DNA from: Acidothermaceae bacterium
Lineage (GTDB): Bacteria; Actinomycetota; Actinomycetes; Acidothermales; Acidothermaceae
NCBI GenBank assembly: GCA_025925185.1
Contig: JAICLV010000018.1
Coordinates: 1 to 23,263, forward strand
Direction: 5' to 3'
DNA length: 23,263 nt
The position numbers and the translations under genes were made by a program. Within the stretch, counting starts at the first letter, position 1. Every line of letters begins with the position of its first letter. Positions 1-8,408 of the stretch are shown piece by piece. The notes beneath the pieces were generated by a model. It was given only the letters and a program-made list of their open reading frames with translations. It made no database searches and was not told the origin of the DNA.

Positions 1-123
1 CACCACCGGTTGAAAACCTTCCGCCCGTGGAAACTCAATCGCCACCCCGACGGCTCCGCCACCTGGCGAAGCCCCAGTGGCCTCACCCACCACGTGCCAC
101 CCCGAGACCAACGAGATCCCTAG
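1..123 (+). CDS. HNH endonuclease / DUF222 (13E12 repeat) protein, C-terminal end (partial)
   Basis: Reading from base 1 in frame 1 gives 40 residues and a TAG stop at 121-123. The peptide begins HHRLKTFRPWKL and contains HPDGSATWRSPSGLTH. This is the C-terminal tail typical of actinobacterial DUF222/13E12-repeat proteins, in which an HNH motif with HHR-x-K-T is followed by a strand carrying HPDG...W.SP.G. The HNH core itself lies mostly outside the window, so nuclease activity cannot be judged. Such genes are often multicopy in actinomycete genomes. What is seen is a short but characteristic tail; the family assignment is from recognition of that tail. Confidence 0.75.
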   Translation, partial: HHRLKTFRPWKLNRHPDGSATWRSPSGLTHHVPPRDQRDP

Positions 124-235
124 CCCTGTCGGGGACTGGCCCATAGATTGCATCCACGAACGCTTTAGGTGGCGCGCGAACCTGGCGACTCAGTGAAGAG
201 CAGGCTCGTCGCTGGACGCTGGGAAAGGAGCGCGT

Positions 236-1690
236 GTGAAAGCCGCCGCCTTCCTGCGTCGTCGCGCGCGCATCAGGCAGTTGCGCGCGGCTGTCGAGCG
301 AGCGCTTGCGGGCGATCTTCACGCTGCCCAGATCACGCCGCTCGCCGACGATCTCGGCCAACTGGAGCGGGGCGTCGCCGAGCTCATCGACCGGCTGGTC
401 ACGGTGGTGGGCACCGTGCGCCACGGCACCGACCGCATGCGCGACGCGCGGCTCGCCGCGGCCGACGTCCACAAGCAGATGCTCGACGCCGCCGAGATGA
501 CCGCAGGCCAGGCCTACGACGTCGGCGTCACCGCAGCGGACGTGGCGGGCGGCATCAACGCCGTCGCGTCGGCTACCGAGGAGCTGAACGCGACCATCAG
601 CGAGGTCGCGAATCACGCCACGGTCGCCGCGGACATCGCCGTCACCGCGGCGGGTCAAGGCGACGTCGCCGACGCTTGCGTCAAAGATCTCACCGCCGCG
701 CTGCAAAGAGTCGACGAGATCACCAACAGCATCACCGCCCTCGCCCGGCGAACCCACCTGCTTGCGCTCAACGCCAAGATCGAGGCGCAGCGCGCTGGAG
801 ACGCGGGCCGCGGATTCGCCGTTGTCGCGGCCGAGGTCAACGACCTCGCGCAGCAGACGGCGCACGCCACCGATCAGGTGCGGGCGATCGTCACGGGCAT
901 CAACGACAGCTCCGAGCGCGCCTCGTCCACGATCGCCCAGATGACCGCGACGATGTCCAAGATCTGCGACAGCACCGCGTCCATCGCCGGCGCCGTCACT
1001 CAACAGACCGCAACGACGCGTGAGATCGGGCGGGTTTCCGAATCCGCCGCCGTGGGCGCCGCCGACATCTCCGGTCGTGTGTCGTCCGTGCACGACCGTG
1101 CGCGCGAGGTGGCGTACACCGGCGCGCAAAAGGACGCCGCGCGCACCGAGGAGTTCCGGCGCATTGAAGCGGCGCTGCGCGAGACGGTCCAAGGGCTCGA
1201 CACGAGCGGATATCAGGCCGTCATCGACACCGGAGAGGAATCCGTCGTCGACCAGGCCGCGCGAAATCGAGAGGGCACGACGACGGTCGGCAACGTGACC
1301 GCGGTGCTCGACTACGTTGTCGGCAGTGGCCTCAACGAGTTCGACTACACCGGCGCGTGGCTGCACGGCAGCGGGTACGAGACCGACATCGGTGGCGACG
1401 CGTACTGCAGCGTCGCCGGTGACGAGGTCAGAATTCGCTTCAACGGAAAGCAGATCCGGTTCTTCGGCTCCGTCGACAAGCAGCAAGGCATGGCAGAGGT
1501 AAGCGTCGACCGCCAGGCGCCCGACCTCGTCGACTTCTACTCGCCAACCCGCGCCGCGCACACCCTGCTGTGGACCAGCCCCGAGTTACCACCGGGCGAG
1601 CACACCTTCCGGCTGGTCGTCTCACCGAAGAAGAACCCGCAGTCGCGGTACTTCTGGGCCAGCGTGGCGAAGGTCGAGATCGTCCACTGA
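236..1690 (+). CDS. Soluble methyl-accepting chemotaxis-like protein with C-terminal jelly-roll (carbohydrate-binding-like) domain
   Basis: A 484-residue protein. The GTG start at 236 has AAAGGAG a few bases upstream. There is no signal peptide or membrane segment; the N-terminus is basic. Residues about 30-320 are long heptad-rich helices of an MCP signalling domain, including the hairpin-tip signature around residues 175-205 ([20 protein letters not shown]). Such tips bind CheA/CheW. From about residue 365 the protein changes to a beta-rich domain ([38 protein letters not shown]). This is the pattern of the jelly-roll/galactose-binding-like modules that usually end secreted glycoside hydrolases. 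I infer a cytoplasmic receptor that may sense a saccharide or polymer, or dock to something. It is not next to other che genes. The MCP call is firm; the ligand is unknown. Confidence 0.85.
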   Translation: MKAAAFLRRRARIRQLRAAVERALAGDLHAAQITPLADDLGQLERGVAELIDRLVTVVGTVRHGTDRMRDARLAAADVHKQMLDAAEMTAGQAYDVGVTAADVAGGINAVASATEELNATISEVANHATVAADIAVTAAGQGDVADACVKDLTAALQRVDEITNSITALARRTHLLALNAKIEAQRAGDAGRGFAVVAAEVNDLAQQTAHATDQVRAIVTGINDSSERASSTIAQMTATMSKICDSTASIAGAVTQQTATTREIGRVSESAAVGAADISGRVSSVHDRAREVAYTGAQKDAARTEEFRRIEAALRETVQGLDTSGYQAVIDTGEESVVDQAARNREGTTTVGNVTAVLDYVVGSGLNEFDYTGAWLHGSGYETDIGGDAYCSVAGDEVRIRFNGKQIRFFGSVDKQQGMAEVSVDRQAPDLVDFYSPTRAAHTLLWTSPELPPGEHTFRLVVSPKKNPQSRYFWASVAKVEIVH

Positions 1691-1702
1691 CGCTAGCTAG
1701 CG
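1691..1702. other. Perfect 12-bp palindrome between convergent genes
   Basis: CGCTAGCTAGCG lies directly after the stop of the chemoreceptor-like gene and covers the stop codon of the opposite-strand small membrane protein. In RNA it could form only a short hairpin with no following U-run on either strand. It may be a weak bidirectional end signal or have no function. Confidence 0.3.
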
Positions 1703-1960
1703 CCAGTCGGGGTCGCGCGGGATGGGCCTGGTCGCGTACGTGTCGTCGTGCCTTGGGTACGTGGTGGCGGTGATCGAGCGCGGCGCTTGGCGGTAGTACA
1801 GCTCGAGCCCCGCGTTGAGCAGCAGGTCGAAGACCCCGACGAGCAACAAGATGATGCCGGTCGTCTGCAGGTCGATGTGCTCGGTCTGCGCTGTGACGGC
1901 ATAAGCGAGGACCGCCCCGGCAACGATGAACAACAGGCTGCGGGTCAACCAGGTAACCAT
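1697..1960 (-). CDS. Small two-TM membrane protein (DUF6458-like)
   Basis: An 87-residue protein. I chose the ATG at 1960 over the ATG at 2002 because it begins just before the first membrane helix and has a purine-rich GAAGG motif close upstream. Two hydrophobic segments are visible: about residues 6-24 (RSLLFIVAGAVLAYAV) and about 34-53 (TGIILLLVGVFDLLLNAG), followed by a polar tail rich in R, T and P. The pattern of one helix, a short HIDLQTTG turn and a second helix resembles actinobacterial DUF6458 proteins, whose function is not established. It is convergent with the chemoreceptor-like gene (6 bp between stops) and divergent from the DUF5808-like gene. Confidence 0.65.
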   Translation of the reverse strand: MVTWLTRSLLFIVAGAVLAYAVTAQTEHIDLQTTGIILLLVGVFDLLLNAGLELYYRQAPRSITATTYPRHDDTYATRPIPRDPDWR

Positions 1961-2037
1961 GCCTTCGGCGTACCCAGCCAGCACGAGGCAGAATCGACCC
2001 AAGATCTGTTTCCCAGCGACGAACAGCGAGGACGACG

Positions 2038-2397
2038 ATGGCAGCGAAGCGGGCCGGGCAGGATCTGAAACGACGCCGTGATCGCCGGGGCAAGTTGCGC
2101 GGCGCGATCCGGCTGGTGGCCGCAGGGCTCGCGGCCGCGGCGGTCGCCAAGGAGTTGCGTCGTCCGAAGAAGGAACGCACCTGGCAAGGCAGCGTCGGCA
2201 AGGTCCCGTACGACTTCCGCACGCCTTCGCCCGCGCGCATCAAGCGCAGCCTTTGGGCGCCAGACGACGCGCGGGTGTTCGTGCCTCGCGCGTTCGGGGT
2301 CGGCTGGTCGGTGAACCTGGCCAGCGTCAAAGCCCGGGCCAAGCAACTCGCTAGGCAATACCGAGAGATCGCCGCAGAAACGCGACCTCGAGACTGA
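2038..2397 (+). CDS. DUF5808-like conserved hypothetical protein
   Basis: A 119-residue, strongly basic protein. The ATG at 2038 follows GCGAGGACGACG, which supplies a plausible ribosome-binding site. Residues 1-25 are very Arg/Lys-rich; residues about 23-38 form a short Ala/Leu helix (AIRLVAAGLAAAAVAKEL). The C-terminal half carries GKVPYDFRTPSPARIK, LWAPDDARVFVP and FGVGWSVNLA. The run of W-P-D-D, F-G-x-G-W-S-V-N-L is what I recognise as the DUF5808 pattern of actinobacterial membrane-associated proteins. No catalytic residues stand out and the function is unknown. Its 3' end overlaps the end of the opposite-strand peptidase gene by 47 bp. Confidence 0.6.
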   Translation: MAAKRAGQDLKRRRDRRGKLRGAIRLVAAGLAAAAVAKELRRPKKERTWQGSVGKVPYDFRTPSPARIKRSLWAPDDARVFVPRAFGVGWSVNLASVKARAKQLARQYREIAAETRPRD

Positions 2398-4426
2398 GCA
2401 AGTTCGCCGCGACGGTCTCCTGCGTCGTCATGTGCGTGACGCCCGACAGCGGCAGCACGCTGTGCGGTCGGCCCGCCGCCAGCAGCGCGGTCGACAGCCG
2501 CAACGTGTGCGCGGCGACCACGTTGTCATCGGCGAGCCCGTGCACGATCAGCAGTGGGCGGGCCAGCGACGGCGCGTCGTTGATCAGCGAACTGGCGTCG
2601 TAGGCCGGCGCCGACGCGTCGACGCCGAGATAGCGCTCGGTGTAGTACGTGTCGTACAAGCGCCAGTCGGTGACGGGCGCCCCCGCGACGGCGGCGTGAA
2701 AGACGTCCGGACGGCGTAACACCGCCAGCGCGGCCAGGTAGCCGCCGAACGACCAACCGCGGATCGCGACTCGCGTGAGGTCGAGGTCGCGGTTGGTGTC
2801 GGCGAGCGCCTGCAACGCCTCGACCTGGTCGTCGAGCACCGGCGTGGCGAGGTTTCCCGCGATCGCCCGCTCCCAGGCCGGGCCACGGCCCGGCGTGCCT
2901 CGGCCATCGACGACGACGACCGCGAACCCTTGATCGGCAAGCCACTGCGACGGCAGATACGCGCCGCGCGACGCCAGCACCCGCTGCGCGTGCGGGCCGC
3001 CGTACGGATCCATCAACACCGGCAGCCGTGTGGATCCAGGAACGTGGTCGCGCGGCAGCACCAACGCCGTGCGCAACTCGCGAGAGCCTTGCCTCGAGAT
3101 CGAAACGCGGGGCTCGAACGGCGCCGGCTCGGCCAACGACTCGATCACACCGACCTGCTCGCCGTTCTTGAACACCGCTGTGTCGACGCCGTCGTGTTCG
3201 AGGGACGCCCTTGTGACGATCAGGGCGTCGCTCGCGCCGACGCCAGAATGAACACCAGACGACGTGGTCAGCGGCACGCACTCGCTGTAGTCAGGCGCGA
3301 ACACGGCCCACACCTGCTGTTCGGTCGGCTCGGACGACGCGAGGAAGAGCACGTCACCGCCTTCGCTCACGGAGGCGACCGCATGCACCTGCAACCCAGC
3401 CGGCGTGACAGGTGTGTCGCCAATCAGCAAACGGCGAGTGTCATCGACGTCCGCGGTGTAAACGAGCCGACCGTCCGGAACCCGGTCGGGCACGCCGCTA
3501 ACCAGCTCGATCCAATGCGGGTCGGTGTCTTCGCGCACCAGCGACGTGGCGCCGCTCTCGACGTCCACCTCGACAACGCGCACGGTGCGCTGGTCGCGTG
3601 ACACGATTTGGACGAGCGGCCGGTGTCTCGGGCGCCAGCGGACGTTTGCCAGATAGGGGAATTCGTTTCGGTCGACGTCGACCTGCCGGCGTGTGCCGTC
3701 GAGCGTGACGTGCCACAGCGTGACATCCGCGTTCGGTGTTCCGGCGGCCGGATACGCGACGACGGCCGGCGTCCGCTCTGGCTGCGACGGGTCGCCGATG
3801 TGCCATCGCCGCACGTTGCTCTCATCGACCCGGCTCACCAGCAGCGACTCGCCATCGGGTGCCCACCAAAAGCCGCGCTGCCGGTTCATCTCCTCGGCGG
3901 CGACGAACTCCGCCACGCCCCACGAGACGTCGTCCTCGGCCACCAGCTCGCGGTCGTCGTCCTCTAGGTCGATCACCCGCAACGTGCCGTCGCACGTGTA
4001 AGCCACCCGTCGTCCGGTCGGGTCGAAGCGCGGGTCGAAGACCGGCGTTCGCGCCTCGACCTCGCGGGCACCTCCGTCAACGAGGTCTGCGACGAAGAGC
4101 CGGCCGACCAATGCGAAGCACGCTTGCGTGAAGGCCGCGTCAGTCGCGTAGCTCACGATGCCGCCGGCGTGCTCGCGCGCCCGCTCGCGGCGGGCCCGTT
4201 CGGCGTCCGGGACGTCGTCTGACTCTGACGACAGCAGTGCGACGGGATCGGCGACCGGCCGCTCGAAGCGGGCCTCCACGTCGTAGACCCACAGGCAGGT
4301 GGCGCGATCGAAGCCGCCGCGCGAGCGCAAGAAGGTGATGCGCGAGCCGTCGGGCGCGACGGCGAAGCTGCGCGGCCGGCCGAGGGTGAAGCGGGCGGTG
4401 CGCGCGTACAACTCCGGGAAGCTCAC
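2351..4426 (-). CDS. Prolyl oligopeptidase family S9 peptidase, dipeptidyl-peptidase IV type
   Basis: A 691-residue protein. The open frame extends to 4780, but the family N-terminus ([17 protein letters not shown]) begins at a GTG at 4426 that has AGGA eight bases upstream; further upstream it would run into the divergent mshB. Residues about 20-440 form the beta-propeller. The paired glutamates E178-E179 in [10 protein letters not shown] match the motif that DPP IV enzymes use to hold the substrate N-terminus. The alpha/beta-hydrolase domain follows, with nucleophile S559 in GWSFGGY, D633 in HGLADDNV and H665 in GVTHMTTQE. Spacing between these agrees with DPP IV. There is no signal peptide, so it is probably a cytoplasmic enzyme releasing N-terminal dipeptides. 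All catalytic residues are intact. Confidence 0.92.
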   Translation of the reverse strand: MSFPELYARTARFTLGRPRSFAVAPDGSRITFLRSRGGFDRATCLWVYDVEARFERPVADPVALLSSESDDVPDAERARRERAREHAGGIVSYATDAAFTQACFALVGRLFVADLVDGGAREVEARTPVFDPRFDPTGRRVAYTCDGTLRVIDLEDDDRELVAEDDVSWGVAEFVAAEEMNRQRGFWWAPDGESLLVSRVDESNVRRWHIGDPSQPERTPAVVAYPAAGTPNADVTLWHVTLDGTRRQVDVDRNEFPYLANVRWRPRHRPLVQIVSRDQRTVRVVEVDVESGATSLVREDTDPHWIELVSGVPDRVPDGRLVYTADVDDTRRLLIGDTPVTPAGLQVHAVASVSEGGDVLFLASSEPTEQQVWAVFAPDYSECVPLTTSSGVHSGVGASDALIVTRASLEHDGVDTAVFKNGEQVGVIESLAEPAPFEPRVSISRQGSRELRTALVLPRDHVPGSTRLPVLMDPYGGPHAQRVLASRGAYLPSQWLADQGFAVVVVDGRGTPGRGPAWERAIAGNLATPVLDDQVEALQALADTNRDLDLTRVAIRGWSFGGYLAALAVLRRPDVFHAAVAGAPVTDWRLYDTYYTERYLGVDASAPAYDASSLINDAPSLARPLLIVHGLADDNVVAAHTLRLSTALLAAGRPHSVLPLSGVTHMTTQETVAANLLSLEVAFLRRSLGIA

Positions 4427-4453
4427 CCGACCGATCCTGCCAGTACCGCCTAA

Positions 4454-4459
4454 TACGCT
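4454..4459 (+). promoter_or_regulatory. Putative -10 box (TACGCT) for leaderless mshB transcript
   Basis: TACGCT fits the actinobacterial TAnnnT -10 consensus and ends seven bases before the mshB ATG at 4467. No Shine-Dalgarno lies between them (GTGCGGC), so transcription would start at or next to the ATG. The same geometry recurs at 19666. I see no convincing -35. Confidence 0.5.
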
Positions 4460-4466
4460 GTGCGGC

Positions 4467-5318
4467 ATGACTGATCGCAGCCTGCTGCTGGTGCACGCCC
4501 ATCCCGACGACGAGACCATCGGCACCGGAGCCACCATGGCCAAGTACGCGGCGGAGGGCGCGCACGTCACCCTCGTCACCTGCACGCTTGGCGAAGAGGG
4601 CGAGGTCCTCGTGCCCGAGCTTGCGATGCTCGCCGCCGACCAGGCCGACCAACTGGGCGGTTGGCGCATCCACGAGCTCGACAAGGCCTGCGCGGCACTC
4701 GGCGTCGAAGACCATCGATTTCTTGGCGGTCCCGGCCGGTACCGCGACTCCGGAATGATGGAGACGCCGGCGAACGACAACCCGCGATGCTTTTGGCGGG
4801 CTGATGTTGACGAGGCCGCCGCTTACCTGGTCGAGGTCATCAAAGAGGTGCGGCCGCAGGTCGTCGTCACCTACGACGACTTCGGAGGCTACGGCCACCC
4901 CGACCACATCCAGGCGCATCGCGTGGCGACCCGCGCGGTCGAGCAAACCCGCGAAATCGTCAAGAAGTTCTACTGGACAGGCATCCCGCGCTCGGTTCTC
5001 CAAGCCGGAATCGACGCGTTGAAAGCCGCCGGCGAGGAGTCGTTCTTCGGCGGTGTCGAGTCGGCCGACGACATCCCCCTGGCCAAGCCGGACGACGTGA
5101 TCACCACCGCCATTGACGCGCGGGATTTCCTCGACGCCAAGATGGACGCGATGCGCGCGCACGCCACCCAGATCGAAGTCGACGGCCCGTTCTTCGCTCT
5201 GTCGAATCACATCGGGCACAAGGCGTTCGGCCGCGAGCACTTCATCTTGATGCGCGGAGAGCGTGGCCCCGGCGAGGGCGACCACAACTGGGAAACGGAC
5301 CTGTTCGCGGGGCTGTAG
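4467..5318 (+). CDS. mshB: Mycothiol biosynthesis deacetylase MshB (GlcNAc-inositol deacetylase)
   Basis: A 283-residue protein. The reading frame is open upstream to 4299, but the ATG at 4467 matches the family start ([16 protein letters not shown]). MshB hydrolyses GlcNAc-inositol to GlcN-inositol, the second enzymatic step of mycothiol synthesis, in the cytoplasm. The LmbE/PIG-L zinc hydrolase motif AHPDDE gives H12 and D15 as metal ligands and D14 as the probable base. The third ligand lies in GYGHPDH (H144 or H147). The segments [24 protein letters not shown] and [14 protein letters not shown] are MshB-like and separate it from the conjugate amidase Mca. It stands alone, divergent from the S9 peptidase with only 40 bp between starts. 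Confidence 0.93.
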   Translation: MTDRSLLLVHAHPDDETIGTGATMAKYAAEGAHVTLVTCTLGEEGEVLVPELAMLAADQADQLGGWRIHELDKACAALGVEDHRFLGGPGRYRDSGMMETPANDNPRCFWRADVDEAAAYLVEVIKEVRPQVVVTYDDFGGYGHPDHIQAHRVATRAVEQTREIVKKFYWTGIPRSVLQAGIDALKAAGEESFFGGVESADDIPLAKPDDVITTAIDARDFLDAKMDAMRAHATQIEVDGPFFALSNHIGHKAFGREHFILMRGERGPGEGDHNWETDLFAGL

Positions 5319-5337
5319 GGCCGCGGGGCTGTAGGGC
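5306..5337. repeat. Perfect 16-bp tandem duplication across the mshB stop
   Basis: CGCGGGGCTGTAGGGC occurs twice in immediate succession (5306-5321 and 5322-5337). The first copy contains the last codons and TAG stop of mshB. The second fills the gap to the opposite-strand gene, and its last base is the last base of that gene's stop codon. It looks like a recent slippage or unequal duplication. Confidence 0.9.
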
Positions 5338-6272
5338 TACCGCTTGTACCAGCGCAGTACGCGCAGCGCCCGAAGCGTGTTCCACCGGCTGGGTCGGCCG
5401 TCGCCGTCTTCCAGCGGAAAATATTGCTCGCCCGGATGGGTGTTCTCGAGCAGCCAGCTACCGTCCGGTTGCCGTTTCGATCGCACGAGTTCGATCGCCT
5501 CGTCGACCCGGGCGTCGGGTGCGCCGCCCGCACGGCGGAAGTAGTCGAGCGCGCGAAGCACGTCGTAGTGCCACTGCGGTGGATACGAGAACTCGAGCCA
5601 CGCTGGGTTGACCACCTCGCCGGTGCTCAGCCGCCGGAACAACCGCCGCTCCAGCAGGTACTCCTCGCCCCGTCGCCGAGCCGCGGTCGTCCCCGGTGAA
5701 GCGCCGCGCGCGCGCTCGTAGGTGAGCAGCCCGTCGAGCACGCACAGCGTCGTCGCGAACGACGACCGCACCGAGCCGTTCTCGGTCTCGCAGTTCCACC
5801 CTCCGTCGTCTAACTGCTCGCCGAGCAGCCGCCGCACGATCGGCTCGACGTCCTGGCCGAAGTAGGCGCCCAACGCGACCGTGCGGCCGTTGATGCACGG
5901 CTCCACCTCGCCGTCGAAGAAGCGTTCGCCCGCGTACTCCCATCGGCAGTTGTCGCGCACGAGTCGGATCGCCTCGACCGTCTTCGGTGACGTCGGGTCG
6001 AGACCGAAGTCGCGGAGTAGATCGAGCGTCGGGAAGGTCGACGTCCACGGCTGGCCGTCGCATCGCGTTCGTCGTCCGTGAGCGGGAAAGCAGGCGCCAC
6101 CGGCCCACTGACCGTCGTCGTCACGCAGCGCGAGCAGCCGCGCGCCCCAGCCGGACGTGGCGACCCGTGCGCGCTCAGCGGCCACGACCTCAGGTGCCGC
6201 GTCGGCGAGGTCGCGCAGCACCTGCCAGCGGATGGCGGGATCGGAGTCGAGCAACCAGTCGAGCTCTCGCAT
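5337..6272 (-). CDS. Squalene-cyclase-like alpha/alpha-toroid protein
   Basis: A 311-residue protein that begins MRELDWLLDSDPAIRWQVLR, a start well known for actinobacterial proteins annotated as squalene cyclase. Three glycine-tryptophan repeats resembling QW motifs are visible (DDDGQWAGG near residue 52, LDDGGWNCE near 155, QPDGSWLLEN near 270), suggesting an alpha/alpha barrel. It is about half the length of true squalene-hopene cyclases and I see no DXDD catalytic motif, so cyclase activity is doubtful. A scaffold or a non-terpenoid role is possible. The ATG at 6272 is preceded by TAGATT eight bases upstream and no Shine-Dalgarno. Confidence 0.7.
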   Translation of the reverse strand: MRELDWLLDSDPAIRWQVLRDLADAAPEVVAAERARVATSGWGARLLALRDDDGQWAGGACFPAHGRRTRCDGQPWTSTFPTLDLLRDFGLDPTSPKTVEAIRLVRDNCRWEYAGERFFDGEVEPCINGRTVALGAYFGQDVEPIVRRLLGEQLDDGGWNCETENGSVRSSFATTLCVLDGLLTYERARGASPGTTAARRRGEEYLLERRLFRRLSTGEVVNPAWLEFSYPPQWHYDVLRALDYFRRAGGAPDARVDEAIELVRSKRQPDGSWLLENTHPGEQYFPLEDGDGRPSRWNTLRALRVLRWYKR

Positions 6273-6280
6273 GGAAGCGG

Positions 6281-6286
6281 AATCTA
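6281..6286 (-). promoter_or_regulatory. Putative -10 box (TAGATT on the minus strand) for the squalene-cyclase-like gene
   Basis: On the minus strand TAGATT is followed by CCGCTTCC and then the ATG at 6272. It fits TAnnnT with an eight-base gap and no ribosome-binding site, as in a leaderless transcript. A -35 element is not evident. Confidence 0.45.
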
Positions 6287-6312
6287 ACGCCTTGGCCCGA
6301 ACGGGTGAAGAC

Positions 6313-6329
6313 GGCTACCCAGAGTAGCC
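6313..6329. other. Inverted repeat in a divergent intergenic region
   Basis: GGCTAC-CCAGA-GTAGCC is a perfect 6-bp inverted repeat with a 5-base centre. It lies in the 177-bp gap between the squalene-cyclase-like gene and the FtsH-like gene, which are divergent. It is not followed by a T-run, so a terminator is unlikely; an operator site is possible. Nothing else stands out in this gap apart from the -10 box at 6281 and the ribosome-binding site near 6440. Confidence 0.3.
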
Positions 6330-6449
6330 AGGAGCGGTCGGGCGCTGGGAGACTCGCAGGGCAGACAGTAGCGCGCGGTAGAACCCGACCGTCCTCGACG
6401 TCATCGGCAGCTGCGGCGCCCACCTTGAGCCCGATGAGGGGGGATTTTC

Positions 6450-8408
6450 GTGGACGGTCGCACAGCCGGACACACCGCCAACGCCTTCGACCAGCTCGCC
6501 AGCGTCTCGACCGGCAAGGTGCTGAACGCGGGCATCGCCGACGTCGGCCGCCATCGCGAGAAGCTGCGTCGCCGGCGATTGTGGCGGGTCGCGCTCGTCC
6601 TCGCGATTCCCACCGCGTGGCTTTGGTACCGCGTCGCGACGCGCAACCCGATCAAGTTCGGCCTGCCGGAGATCAACTGGCTGCTGATCACCCCGATCTT
6701 GTTCTTCATCCTGCTGGCCGTCGCGATGGTCGTGTACTTCGTCGCGCTCGGCCGCTCGCCACACCAGGTGGTGCGGCCGGAGCAGATCGACGTCCGGCTC
6801 TCCGACGTCGTCGGCATCGACATCGTCAAGGCCGAGGTCGTGCGCTCGCTCAACCTTTTCCTCGCGCATAAGACGTTCGCCCGTGAGATGGGCGGCCGGC
6901 CTCGCCGCGGCCTGCTCTTCGACGGCCCGCCTGGAACCGGAAAGACCTACACCGCAAAGGCGATCGCCGCCGAGGCCAACGTGCCGTTCCTGTTCGCGAC
7001 CGCCACGAGTTTCCAGTCGAGCTTCCAGGGCGCCACGCAGCGCAAGGTGCGCTCTTACTTCCGCGCGTTGCGCGCGCTCGCCCGCAAAGAGGGCGGCGCG
7101 ATCGGCTTCATCGACGAGTTCGACGCGCTGGGCGGCGCCCGCTCCGGCGTGGCCGCCTTCAGCTCCGACGAAACGCACAACCACGCCCTCAACTGCGGTG
7201 GCCTCGAAGGCTTGGCGATCGCGCGCTCGATTGCGAATCCGATGCAGCAGACGCCTTTTGTCGGCAGCAGCGACCTCGGCATGGCGGTGCAAGAGTTGCT
7301 GGTGCAGCTACAGTCGTTCGACCAACCGACGGCAGGCGAGCGGGCGATCGGCAAGGTCGTCGACGCCGTCAACCTGCTGATGCCGGCGCAGCACCAGCTG
7401 AAGAAGCCGCGCCTGAAGCCGGCCAACATCATGCTGATCGCCTCCACCAACCGGCCCGACGCGCTCGACCCCGCGTTGCTGCGGCCTGGCCGATTCGACC
7501 AGCGGCTCACCTTTGACCGCCCCGACAAGTCCGGACGACGCGAACTCATCGACCACTTCCTTGCCCGCAAGTCGCACGTCGAGGAGTTGGACGACGGTGA
7601 GCGCCGCGACGCGCTCGCGGCGGTCACGCAGGGCTACAGCCCCGCGATGCTCGAGGGCCTCTTCGACGAGGCGTTGATCAACGCGGTGCAAGACGCGCGC
7701 CGGGCGATGACCTGGGTCGACGTCGAGCAGGCCAGACTCGACTCCGAGATCGGCTTGGGCCAGCCGGTGCACTACACCGACCACGAGGCGAGACTGATCG
7801 CCACGCACGAAGCCGGTCACGCCACGGTCGCGTGGCTGGTGGCGCCCGAGCGGCGGCTCGAGGTGTTGAGCATCATCAAGCGGCGCACCGCGCTCGGTCT
7901 GCTCGCGCACGGCGACCGCGAGGACGTCTACACCCGCTCCCGCGCCGAGATGCTGGCGATGATCCAGATCGCGATGGGGGGCCAGTCGGCCGAGGAGATC
8001 TTCTTCGGCGACGTCTCGACCGGCCCGGCCGGCGACCTCGCCGCGGCCACCAACACGGCCGCGCAGATGGTCGGCGCCGCGGGTATGCAAGACAGCCTGG
8101 TTTCCCTTGTGGCGGTGCAAAACAGCGGGTTCTCCGACACCAACCTCGTCGGCCGGGTGCTCGGCGACCGCGACGGCCGCACCGCCGTCGAGGACGTGCT
8201 GCAGGAGCAGAAGGTCAAGGCCAAGGGGCTGCTCGAGTCGAACCGGCACCTCGTCGAGGCGTTGCGCGACGCGCTGCTGGCGCGCCACGAGCTCATCGGC
8301 CACGAGATCACCGACGTGCTCGAAGCGGCGGCCGCGGCCGTTGACGCTCCGAAAGTCATCGACCTGCGTGATCACACCGAGACCGCTGTGGGTACGGCTG
8401 GCGTGTGA
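6450..8408 (+). CDS. FtsH-like membrane AAA+ zinc metalloprotease with short loop and AAA insertion
   Basis: A 652-residue protein. The GTG start at 6450 is preceded by GAGGGGGG at good spacing. Two membrane helices lie at about residues 44-63 and 77-99 with only about a dozen residues between them, whereas FtsH has a loop of tens of residues. The AAA domain has Walker A GPPGTGKT (159-166), Walker B FIDEFD (D222, E223) and the second region of homology with both arginine-finger positions (ALLRPGRFDQ). From E223 to the SRH asparagine is about 111 residues, against about 46 in E. coli FtsH, so there is an insertion of roughly 65 residues. The pore-1 region reads SFQSSFQGA where FtsH has FVG. 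The protease domain has HEAGH (H453, E454, H457) and D529 as third zinc ligand. It should be an active ATP-dependent protease facing the cytoplasm; substrates are unknown. The next gene overlaps its stop. Confidence 0.85.
   Translation: MDGRTAGHTANAFDQLASVSTGKVLNAGIADVGRHREKLRRRRLWRVALVLAIPTAWLWYRVATRNPIKFGLPEINWLLITPILFFILLAVAMVVYFVALGRSPHQVVRPEQIDVRLSDVVGIDIVKAEVVRSLNLFLAHKTFAREMGGRPRRGLLFDGPPGTGKTYTAKAIAAEANVPFLFATATSFQSSFQGATQRKVRSYFRALRALARKEGGAIGFIDEFDALGGARSGVAAFSSDETHNHALNCGGLEGLAIARSIANPMQQTPFVGSSDLGMAVQELLVQLQSFDQPTAGERAIGKVVDAVNLLMPAQHQLKKPRLKPANIMLIASTNRPDALDPALLRPGRFDQRLTFDRPDKSGRRELIDHFLARKSHVEELDDGERRDALAAVTQGYSPAMLEGLFDEALINAVQDARRAMTWVDVEQARLDSEIGLGQPVHYTDHEARLIATHEAGHATVAWLVAPERRLEVLSIIKRRTALGLLAHGDREDVYTRSRAEMLAMIQIAMGGQSAEEIFFGDVSTGPAGDLAAATNTAAQMVGAAGMQDSLVSLVAVQNSGFSDTNLVGRVLGDRDGRTAVEDVLQEQKVKAKGLLESNRHLVEALRDALLARHELIGHEITDVLEAAAAAVDAPKVIDLRDHTETAVGTAGV

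Noticed and set aside
83..1561. Long minus-strand open frame opposite the chemoreceptor-like gene
   Set aside because: It is a shadow frame caused by high GC content; its composition is Arg/Gly/Val-rich with no recognisable domain, while the plus strand has a clear MCP domain.
4427..4780. N-terminal extension of the S9 peptidase up to 4780
   Set aside because: It would lie antisense to the conserved mshB N-terminus, and the extra residues are Ser/Arg/Pro-rich without peptidase features.
4140..5285. Minus-strand open frame opposite mshB
   Set aside because: The mshB frame is unambiguous, and the antisense frame would fuse with a different reading of the peptidase gene.
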